Assembly: GCA_030146155.1 (NCBI GenBank)
Contig: JASLCF010000070.1
Location: forward strand, 1 to 6,911
Direction of reading: 5' to 3'
DNA: 6,911 nucleotides
From: Savagea sp.
Lineage (GTDB): Bacteria; Bacillota; Bacilli; Bacillales_A; Planococcaceae
The notes beneath the pieces are model-generated. The model was not told the DNA's origin. It searched no databases and saw nothing but the letters and a program-made list of their open reading frames with translations. Positions 1-4,891 of this stretch are shown here, in pieces. Position numbers and translations under genes: made by a program. Each line of letters begins with the position of its first letter. Within the stretch, counting starts at the first letter, position 1.

Positions 1-61
1 CTTGTCTATAGAACACAGCGGGTAATGTGTGATAGGTTTGTTCTAATTTAAAGGGGTGCAT
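1..61 (-). CDS. selO: SelO/YdiU-like protein adenylyltransferase, N-terminal fragment (partial)
   Basis: Only the first 20 codons are in the window; the gene continues past the left edge. The start is an ATG at 61, preceded by AGGAG (69-73) at 7 nt spacing. The peptide begins MHPFKLEQTYHTLP and continues AVFYRQ. The pattern L-x-x-[ST]-Y-x-x-L-P-x-x-F-Y is what I recall at the N terminus of Bacillus SelO/YdiU proteins. These are pseudokinase-fold enzymes that transfer AMP to protein hydroxyl side chains in redox stress responses. The call rests on this short N-terminal match only; the catalytic part is outside the window. It lies just downstream of mqo on the same strand but is separated from it by a terminator, so it is probably a separate transcription unit. 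Confidence 0.6.
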   Translation of the reverse strand, partial: MHPFKLEQTYHTLPAVFYRQ

Positions 62-101
62 AAGCCATCTCCTATCTTCTGAATGATTACATTATCTTTC
101 C

Positions 102-107
102 ATTATA
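102..107 (-). promoter_or_regulatory. -10 box, possible promoter for the selO-like gene
   Basis: A perfect TATAAT on the minus strand lies about 40 bp upstream of the ATG at 61. The -35 side falls in the T-rich tail of the mqo terminator, and no good TTGACA match is visible there. The -10 is convincing on its own; the promoter as a whole is a moderate call. Confidence 0.4.
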
Positions 108-120
108 AGTGAGTTCTAGA

Positions 121-161
121 CAAAAGAAAACGAACAACCCTCTAACAAAAGGATTGTTCGT
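121..161 (-). terminator. Rho-independent terminator of mqo
   Basis: Arms 130-140 and 151-161 form an 11-bp stem (ACGAACAA on the outer side, one G-U wobble) with a 10-nt loop. On the minus strand it is followed by TTTTCTTTTG. It begins 6 nt after the mqo stop codon, the usual position for an intrinsic terminator. Confidence 0.9.
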
Positions 162-167
162 AATCAA

Positions 168-1652
168 TTAGACATGTAATTTTAATGTTTTGGCAGTTGA
201 TTCATGGATTTCTTTAAATAAATCAGGATGTTCTGAAAGCTTCTTCCCATATGAAGGCACCATTTCTTTAATCTTATTGTCCCAGTCTTGCATATGCTCT
301 GGGAAGCAACGATTGATGACGTCTAACATAACGTGAACAGCTGTAGACGCTCCTGGAGATGCTCCAAGTAAAGCTGAAATTGTACCCTCTTCATCCGTAA
401 CCACTTCTGTACCAAATTGAAGAATACCTTTTCCTGCTTCTGTGTCTTTAATCACTTGAACACGTTGCCCTGCTACTAGTGTCTCCCAATCTTCACTCTT
501 CGCCTCTGGAATAAACAAACGAAGTTCTTCCATCCGTTTTTCTTTAGATAACATGACTTGTTCCACTAAATATTTTGTAAGTGACAAGTTCTTTGCACCA
601 CTTGCTAACATAGTGAATACGTTATTAGGTTTCACAGAACCTAATAAATCAAACATTGATCCTGTCTTTAAAAATTTTGGCGAAAAACCAGCAAATGGAC
701 CAAAGAGTAATGACTTCTGATTGTCGATATAGCGTGTATCTAAATGTGGAACAGACATTGGTGGTGCACCTACCGCAGCTTTTCCATAGACTTTCGCATT
801 GTGCTTTTCAACAATTTCAGGGTTATTACATACTAAAAACAAACCACTGATTGGGAAACCACCAATTTTTTTACTTTGAGGGATACCTGTTTTTTGCAAT
901 AGCGGTAAACTTCCGCCTCCCCCACCAATAAACACAAAATCAGCCGTATGGTATACCATTTTATTTCCTGCATGGTCTTTCACTTTTAGTTCCCAACGAC
1001 CTTCATTCGTTTTACGAATATCTTCTACTTGATGATTGTAATCTACAGATACATTGTCATTTTCTAAGTGAGTAATCAACATACGTGTTAATGCACCAAA
1101 ATTCACATCTGTACCGATATCAATTTTCGTTGCTGCTATTGGTTCACTTGTAGAAGGACGATCATTCATAATGAGAGGAATCCATTCTTTTAATACTTCA
1201 GGATCCTCAGAAAATTCCATCCCTTCGAAAAGAGGATTTTGAATCATGGTTTCATGACGACGCTTTAAGAAATCGATATTTTCTTTTCCTTGAACCATAC
1301 TCATATGAGGAAGCGGCATAATGAAGTCTTCTGGATTTTTAAGCAATCCTGTTTCAATCAAGTATGACCAAAATTGACGAGAGACCTGGAACTGCTCGTT
1401 CACATTGACTGCTTTTGTAATATCAATCGATCCATCTTCTTTTTCAGAAGTATAATTCAATTCACATAAAGCAGCATGACCCGTTCCAGCATTATTTAAT
1501 TCATGAGAACTTTCTTCGCCTGCTGCTTCAAGTTTCTCAAAAATTTTAATGTTCCACTCTGGTTCTAATTCGCGTAAAATGGTTCCTAAAGTCGCGCTCA
1601 TGATTCCTGCACCAATCAAAATAACGTCTTTTTTTGCTTTTTCGCTATTCAT
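168..1652 (-). CDS. mqo: Malate:quinone oxidoreductase
   Basis: FAD-dependent, membrane-associated enzyme that oxidises L-malate to oxaloacetate and passes electrons to the quinone pool. It bypasses or complements NAD-dependent malate dehydrogenase in the TCA cycle. The 494-residue length is normal for the family. Visible features are the N-terminal FAD-binding Rossmann motif (DVILIGAGIMSA, residues 9-20), the SHELNNAGTGHAALCELNYT block (49-68), FIGGGGGSLPLLQKTGIP (241-258), the KVYGKAAVGAPPMSVPHLDTR region (287-307, including KVYGK and PHLDTR) and the C-terminal LLGASPGASTAVH segment near 430. The match to Bacillus-type Mqo is close along the whole protein, with no frameshift or missing block. 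The ATG at 1652 has an AAGGA (1663-1667) 10 nt upstream, a somewhat long spacing. The gene is monocistronic: terminators lie on both sides and it has its own promoter region upstream. Confidence 0.96.
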   Translation of the reverse strand: MNSEKAKKDVILIGAGIMSATLGTILRELEPEWNIKIFEKLEAAGEESSHELNNAGTGHAALCELNYTSEKEDGSIDITKAVNVNEQFQVSRQFWSYLIETGLLKNPEDFIMPLPHMSMVQGKENIDFLKRRHETMIQNPLFEGMEFSEDPEVLKEWIPLIMNDRPSTSEPIAATKIDIGTDVNFGALTRMLITHLENDNVSVDYNHQVEDIRKTNEGRWELKVKDHAGNKMVYHTADFVFIGGGGGSLPLLQKTGIPQSKKIGGFPISGLFLVCNNPEIVEKHNAKVYGKAAVGAPPMSVPHLDTRYIDNQKSLLFGPFAGFSPKFLKTGSMFDLLGSVKPNNVFTMLASGAKNLSLTKYLVEQVMLSKEKRMEELRLFIPEAKSEDWETLVAGQRVQVIKDTEAGKGILQFGTEVVTDEEGTISALLGASPGASTAVHVMLDVINRCFPEHMQDWDNKIKEMVPSYGKKLSEHPDLFKEIHESTAKTLKLHV

Positions 1653-1711
1653 CGCTTAACAGTCCTTATATTATATATTTGCAGAAAGGAGAACTCGCTC
1701 AAAATGAAGAA

Positions 1712-1725
1712 AGAAAGCGCTCTTT
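1712..1725 (-). promoter_or_regulatory. Possible CcpA catabolite-responsive element (cre-like) in the mqo leader
   Basis: A 14-bp near-palindrome centred on GCGC (AGAAAGCGCTCTTT on the plus strand) matches the cre pattern TGWAARCGYTWWCW at most positions but lacks the canonical outer TG/CA on one side. It lies between the mqo promoter and the start codon, where CcpA would act as a roadblock repressor. Carbon control of a TCA-cycle enzyme is reasonable, but this is inferred from an imperfect match. Confidence 0.35.
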
Positions 1726-1748
1726 TCTGTAGAGTTTAAACTATGTTC

Positions 1749-1770
1749 ATTGTATCACAATTTCACAATT
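1749..1770 (-). promoter_or_regulatory. mqo promoter with extended -10 and an upstream tandem 8-bp repeat
   Basis: On the minus strand an extended -10, TGATACAAT (TACAAT at 1749-1754), is directly preceded by two exact tandem copies of AATTGTGA (1763-1770 and 1755-1762). The -35 region (TTTAGT or TTTTAG at 16-17 bp) is weak, which fits an activator-dependent or extended -10 promoter. An alternative upstream pair is TTGCAC-16-TATTTT. The leader to the mqo ATG is about 90 nt. Confidence 0.45.
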
Positions 1771-1895
1771 ACTAAAATATGTATGGCTGATGTTTGTGCA
1801 ACTTTTCACATTCCAACTTATTTTCCATTGATATTTTCTATCTTGGACTCTTTTAATGATGGTTGAAATGAATTTTAGCTAGAATAGCAAAGTTA

Positions 1896-1934
1896 AAAAA
1901 TCTTATTGTTCAATCATTGAACAATAAGATTTTT
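1896..1934 (-). terminator. Terminator of the phosphoglycerol transferase operon (perfect 19-bp hairpin)
   Basis: Arms 1896-1914 and 1916-1934 are perfectly complementary (the inner part is TTGTTCAAT/ATTGAACAA) and centred on one base. The A/T-rich outer arms give a T-run when read from either strand. It starts 3 nt after the stop codon of the sulfatase-type gene on the minus strand. The plus-strand T-run would also allow bidirectional use, but nothing upstream on the plus strand needs it. Confidence 0.92.
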
Positions 1935-1937
1935 AAT

Positions 1938-3536
1938 TTATTCTTGTTCTTTTTGCTCTTTCTCAAGCTTTCGTTCAAGCTCTAATTCTTCTTTCTCCTT
2001 CTTCACTTTCAGTAACTCTACATAATCGTCTCCAATTATTTCTTTATTATAAAATGTTGAACGCATACTCAGCTGTTCATCTACGTATGGTTTATTATAT
2101 TGTTCAAATAAAGTTTGCTCTTGAGAAAAAAGGTTTACTCCCAACCCTAGTCGATTCCCTTCAATCTTAGCTCCGATACTTGCCAATATCGTTGGAAACA
2201 TGTCTAGTGTTGAAAACAATCTTTGCTTTTCTTGTAAAGGTTGAATGTCAGGGTTAATAATTGCATTGTAAATCACACGGTCAAAATCATCTACCACAAT
2301 TTTTCCTTGATAATAATCGTCACTTTGCATGCTTTTATGGTCCCCTACCAAAATAATTGTAGTATCTTTATAAAACTCTTGTTGTTGCACCCACTCAATA
2401 AACTCTCCTACTTGCCTTGAACTTTCTGCATGAACATTTTCATATTGGGTAGGAAAAAATAAATCTTCTTCATTTTCCAACCAACCGTCGGGAAAATGGG
2501 TATTTACAGTTAGTAAATTAAAATTAAAAGGTTGGCCACTATTTGCCAATTCTAAAACTTCTTCTTTTGCCCATTCAAATAATTTACTGTCTTCAAACCC
2601 CCAAAATACAGATTCATCCTCTGTCATCAAACCTTTATCGATTGCTGTATTTAAATCAAAAATTTTATAGTCCCCATGATTTTCAAAATATTGCTTTCTA
2701 CCCCCATACTGGCCATGTGATCCAAACATGAACGTCGATTGGTAACCTTGCTCTTTTAAAATATCTCCCAGTGTCACAGCACCTGGTAAAAGATTGTCAC
2801 CTTTATAAGATCCGTTTGTAACTGGCACTTTTAACGGGACGCCTGCTGTGGTAGCTACGAGTCCAGCAACGGTCCAAGTTGTTCCTGCTGCCGGTGTGGC
2901 ACCGCCAATTTGAGTCGTATTTGAAAAATTTGTGTGTTCAAGTGCAATACGTTCGAGTTCTGGAGTGACTGAATAAGCCCAACCTCCCCCATTTTCACGA
3001 TTCATCATCGTTGTTTCCATCGACTCCAAATATAAAATCATTAAATTCTTCTTTTTTTCTGGAAACGTAATTGAAACTTCACTGGGTTTGACGTAATGCT
3101 CTGCTATAAATGTAGACTCTTTATTGATTTTCTCTAAATAAGCTTGTATTTCAATAGAATGTAAAAAATAATAACTAGCACCAGCTACCACTATAAGTGT
3201 ATACAGCAATGCACCATACCATTTTCTCACTACTGGAAAAATTCTAAATGTCCTTGTTTTTTTATTCCATTGGAAGTCTACTATGTAATTTCTTTTCACT
3301 TGTAACATAGGAAAAAGCAATACGATAAATAAGACAAGTAACAAGACGCCTTCAGATTTAATAAAATCTGTTATAGCCGATAAATCTGCACCTTCTAAAC
3401 CTGTATTTAAATAATATAAAATTTCATCTAAGTAAGAACTGCCATAAGTAATCGCGTAGTAGTTTGCCCCGACTATCATGATCGAACTCAATAACAAAAG
3501 AAGAGTAAGTATAGAAAAAAGGAATTTTCTACTCAT
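1938..3536 (-). CDS. MdoB/LtaS-like membrane phosphoglycerol transferase (sulfatase fold)
   Basis: Alkaline-phosphatase/sulfatase superfamily enzyme, membrane-anchored with an extracytoplasmic catalytic domain. The family moves phosphoglycerol from phosphatidylglycerol onto envelope glycans or lipoteichoic acid. Three hydrophobic segments lie at about residues 5-27, 63-80 and 108-127. The catalytic domain runs from about 160 to 470. It shows the metal-binding glutamate in LMILYLES (E171), a threonine nucleophile in AGTTWTVAGL (T219 or T220), FMFGSHGQYGGRKQYF (269-284), WGFEDSKLF (312-320), NTHFP (H347) and GDH (D399, H400). The GTxxTxAG form around the threonine is closer to MdoB/OpgB than to S. 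aureus LtaS. The C terminus (from about 509) is a Lys/Glu-rich tail. Start ATG at 3536 has GGAG at 3546-3549. It overlaps the upstream membrane gene by 8 bp (ATGAGTAG), so the two are translationally coupled. The acceptor substrate cannot be told from sequence. Confidence 0.88.
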   Translation of the reverse strand: MSRKFLFSILTLLLLLSSIMIVGANYYAITYGSSYLDEILYYLNTGLEGADLSAITDFIKSEGVLLLVLFIVLLFPMLQVKRNYIVDFQWNKKTRTFRIFPVVRKWYGALLYTLIVVAGASYYFLHSIEIQAYLEKINKESTFIAEHYVKPSEVSITFPEKKKNLMILYLESMETTMMNRENGGGWAYSVTPELERIALEHTNFSNTTQIGGATPAAGTTWTVAGLVATTAGVPLKVPVTNGSYKGDNLLPGAVTLGDILKEQGYQSTFMFGSHGQYGGRKQYFENHGDYKIFDLNTAIDKGLMTEDESVFWGFEDSKLFEWAKEEVLELANSGQPFNFNLLTVNTHFPDGWLENEEDLFFPTQYENVHAESSRQVGEFIEWVQQQEFYKDTTIILVGDHKSMQSDDYYQGKIVVDDFDRVIYNAIINPDIQPLQEKQRLFSTLDMFPTILASIGAKIEGNRLGLGVNLFSQEQTLFEQYNKPYVDEQLSMRSTFYNKEIIGDDYVELLKVKKEKEELELERKLEKEQKEQE

Positions 3537-3852
3537 TTTTCTCTACTCCAATTGTATACAGCGCTCGTGATTCAATGATTCTAAAAAGATGTACGAAAAT
3601 GAGAGTGAGAACGATGCCTACTACAGTATATTTTAGAGTAAATGAAAAATTAGAATAAAAATCCCAATGGATTAACTTTCTAAAATAAATTAAAGTAAAA
3701 TATAAAATCACATTATTAAGTAATAGTAAGGTAAAAACAACGCCTGTAAATGCTTGCCATGTTTTTTTACCACCAATCCATTGATATAAGTATCCCCCAA
3801 CTAAAGCAGGTAAGAAAAATGCAAGTATGTAGTTCACAAACAATCCTTTCAT
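3529..3852 (-). CDS. Small three-helix membrane protein, coupled to the phosphoglycerol transferase
   Basis: A 107-residue protein of no family I recognise. Hydrophobic stretches at about residues 6-25, 33-55 and 70-95 suggest three transmembrane helices, with a short charged C terminus. Its stop codon lies inside the start of the phosphoglycerol transferase gene (8-bp overlap), so the two proteins are probably made together. It may be a membrane partner of that enzyme, whose own N-terminal membrane part has only about three helices where LtaS has five (inference). The start is uncertain. The ATG at 3852 sits directly against AGGAG with no spacer, whereas a TTG at 3843 (9 nt from AGGAG) or a GTG at 3837 (7 nt from AAAGG) is better spaced, which would shorten the protein by 3 or 5 residues. 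Confidence 0.75.
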   Translation of the reverse strand: MKGLFVNYILAFFLPALVGGYLYQWIGGKKTWQAFTGVVFTLLLLNNVILYFTLIYFRKLIHWDFYSNFSFTLKYTVVGIVLTLIFVHLFRIIESRALYTIGVEKNE

Positions 3853-3887
3853 CTCCTATTCTATTCCCAAAGATTCTATTGTTGTCT

Positions 3888-3914
3888 ATGCTACCATACT
3901 CTTAATTATTTCAA
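3888..3914 (-). promoter_or_regulatory. Possible promoter of the membrane protein/phosphoglycerol transferase operon
   Basis: The minus strand carries TTGAAA (3909-3914), a 15-bp spacer and TAGCAT (3888-3893) with a TG one base upstream, i.e. an extended -10. The spacing is short. A perfect TATAAT also occurs at 3922-3927 but lacks a good -35 and overlaps the tail of the neighbouring terminator. Either could start this operon. Confidence 0.3.
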
Positions 3915-3923
3915 AACACTGAT

Positions 3924-3965
3924 TATAAAAAAACTGACGCTTGTACGAGTGACAGGCATCAGTTT
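3924..3965 (-). terminator. Terminator of the DUF2892 gene
   Basis: Arms 3931-3944 and 3952-3965 form a 14-bp stem with one mismatch and one wobble (outer AAACTGA/TCAGTTT) and a 7-nt loop. On the minus strand it is followed by TTTTTAT. It begins 3 nt after the stop codon of the upstream gene. Confidence 0.85.
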
Positions 3966-3968
3966 CTT

Positions 3969-4208
3969 TTATTGTTTTGTATTCTTTAACTCAATGTCAC
4001 AGACTGCTTTTTCTTTTACACCCATTGCTTTCAATATCAGTTCAAGAGGACAGAATCCTGTAAGAGATGAAAACATTAACATAAAACCGACTAATCCTGT
4101 GAAAAATAACCAATAAGGATGATGGACCTGGCTCATAATGACACTTCCCAAAACAAAAAATCCAGCAATTAAACGAACGAGTGAATGTTTACCGTTCACA
4201 ACAAACAT
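3969..4208 (-). CDS. DUF2892 (YgaP-like transmembrane domain) protein
   Basis: A protein of 79 residues with two membrane helices (about residues 8-25 and 29-50). They are followed by the TGFCPLELILKAMGVK segment, which carries the conserved Cys-Pro typical of the DUF2892/YgaP C-terminal membrane domain. In YgaP this domain anchors a rhodanese sulfurtransferase; here it stands alone, and its function is unknown. Start choice: ATG at 4214 and ATG at 4208 are in frame. The purine-rich AAGGGGGG (4216-4223) is 7 nt from the second and only 1 nt from the first, so 4208 is preferred. It has its own well-matched promoter and terminator and is therefore monocistronic. Confidence 0.82.
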   Translation of the reverse strand: MFVVNGKHSLVRLIAGFFVLGSVIMSQVHHPYWLFFTGLVGFMLMFSSLTGFCPLELILKAMGVKEKAVCDIELKNTKQ

Positions 4209-4231
4209 TGACATACCCCCCTTCGTATTTA

Positions 4232-4260
4232 ATTGTATAGAAAAAGTCTTTAAAATACAA
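4232..4260 (-). promoter_or_regulatory. Promoter of the DUF2892 gene
   Basis: Minus strand TTGTAT (4255-4260), 17-bp spacer, TACAAT (4232-4237). The predicted start is near 4225, giving a leader of about 17 nt that contains the ribosome binding site. This is one of the best promoter matches in the window. Its -10 and -35 overlap the opposing elements of a plus-strand promoter with the same sequence. Confidence 0.65.
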
Positions 4261-4261
4261 T
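4233..4261 (+). promoter_or_regulatory. Plus-strand promoter, mirror image of the DUF2892 promoter
   Basis: Plus strand TTGTAT (4233-4238), 17 bp, TACAAT (4256-4261): the same hexamers and spacing as on the minus strand, offset by one base, because ATTGTAT and ATACAAT are reverse complements. It would start a transcript near 4268, leading into a protein-free region that ends in a terminator. Confidence 0.5.
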
Positions 4262-4287
4262 GTCCTTGCTTATTCGTTAAAGTCTCT

Positions 4288-4308
4288 TGTCAGTATATAG
4301 TGCTGACA
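4288..4308. repeat. Inverted repeat TGTCAG-N9-CTGACA
   Basis: A perfect 6-bp inverted repeat spanning 21 bp, about 28 bp upstream of the minus-strand -35 of the DUF2892 gene and just downstream of the predicted plus-strand start. Both its size and symmetry fit a dimeric repressor or activator site; it could equally be an RNA hairpin. Confidence 0.45.
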
Positions 4309-4386
4309 GATTGACCTCGGTGTATAGATCTTTTATTAATTACTTATGGTACGGTTCACCGTAGTTATTTAAGAGGCAAAAAATTG

Positions 4387-4415
4387 AGACGAGAGGATAT
4401 TCTCTCGTCTTTTTC
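4387..4415. terminator. Hairpin terminator, possibly bidirectional
   Basis: Arms AGACGAGAG (4387-4395) and CTCTCGTCT (4402-4410) form a 9-bp perfect stem. On the plus strand it runs straight into TTTTTC, the better orientation. On the minus strand it is followed, after a 3-nt gap, by TTTTTT and lies about 37 bp beyond the stop of the small cysteine-motif gene, so it may also end the SIR2-like operon. Confidence 0.75.
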
Positions 4416-4447
4416 TACTAATCTACTTGCATTCTAATTGCTTTGAT

Positions 4448-4828
4448 TTAGCCAATCTTCTTTGAAAAAAGAAACTTCTCGATATTACCTAATAATTCAT
4501 AATCCAAAGAAAGGCTTCGTTTTTCATCTTCTTTGTAAACCTCATTCAAGTAACTTGCCAGATCATCCATCAATTGATTATTATCAATAAAAACGTTTCC
4601 TTTATGACCGTCAAAGCTCTTTATAAAGAAATGTCCATCTTCACATCTAAATAATAGATGTAGGTTGCCTTGTGAACGATATTCATATTTAGTCTTTACA
4701 GTTATAGGATATTTTTGATTTACTATAAAGTCACATGCTTGGTATTCATCATTATCTGTTACTTGTATTGTCCCTATAAAATGTGTGTAATCGAACTTAC
4801 AAACTGAACAAAGTAAAACATTATTCAT
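4448..4828 (-). CDS. Small Cys/His-motif protein downstream of the SIR2-like gene
   Basis: A hypothetical protein of 126 residues. It has an N-terminal CSVC knuckle (C7, C10) followed by YTHF (H16), and a central RCEDGHFF (C62, H66) followed by GHKG (H75-G77). The order CxxC-x-x-Y-x-H ... CE-x-x-H ... HKG resembles, from memory, a widespread family of small uncharacterised proteins with a CPxCG-type N terminus and a QHKG-like motif; this was not verified. The cysteines could form a metal site, though four clean ligands are not obvious. Start choice: ATGs at 4852, 4834 and 4828 are in frame. GAGGAGG (4835-4841) is 6 nt from the ATG at 4828, abuts the one at 4834 and lies downstream of the one at 4852, so 4828 is the start. 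It follows the SIR2-like gene by 63 bp on the same strand. A TATAAT at 4851-4856 without a good -35 could give some independent transcription. Confidence 0.75.
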   Translation of the reverse strand: MNNVLLCSVCKFDYTHFIGTIQVTDNDEYQACDFIVNQKYPITVKTKYEYRSQGNLHLLFRCEDGHFFIKSFDGHKGNVFIDNNQLMDDLASYLNEVYKEDEKRSLSLDYELLGNIEKFLFSKKIG

Positions 4829-4891
4829 TTCCATCCTCCTCGTTTTTTGCATTATAAAATGAAGTAGGCATATTTTTCTACCACTTATAAA

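Larger units (their letters stand above)
4268..4415 (+). ncRNA. Candidate small RNA, about 145 nt
   Basis: No credible coding frame is present. Three potential hairpins follow the plus-strand promoter: TGTCAG/CTGACA (4288-4293 and 4303-4308, 9-nt loop), TACGG/CCGTA with a TTCA loop (4349-4362), and a 9-bp terminal stem (4387-4395/4402-4410) followed by five Ts. A second possible start is TTGACC-17-TATTAA (4311-4339), which would give a product of about 70 nt. I recognise no known RNA family. The call rests on promoter, fold and terminator coincidence only; alternatively the first inverted repeat is a protein-binding operator and the last hairpin serves only the minus-strand gene downstream. 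Confidence 0.35.

Noticed and set aside
1..51. Plus-strand open frame ending at 49-51, a possible 3' end of another gene
   Set aside because: Only 16 codons, no protein-like pattern, and opposed by the minus-strand selO-like start that has a ribosome binding site and -10 box.
656..850. Plus-strand open frame of 64 codons inside mqo
   Set aside because: Antisense to a strongly conserved part of mqo, low-complexity composition, and no ribosome binding site; a shadow frame.
2543..2731. Plus-strand open frame of 62 codons inside the phosphoglycerol transferase gene
   Set aside because: Antisense to the catalytic domain coding region and without protein-like features or a ribosome binding site.
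4346..4369. Tiny plus-strand frame ATG GTA CGG ... TAA within the candidate small RNA
   Set aside because: Only 8 codons and no ribosome binding site; its sequence is better explained by the TACGG/CCGTA hairpin.
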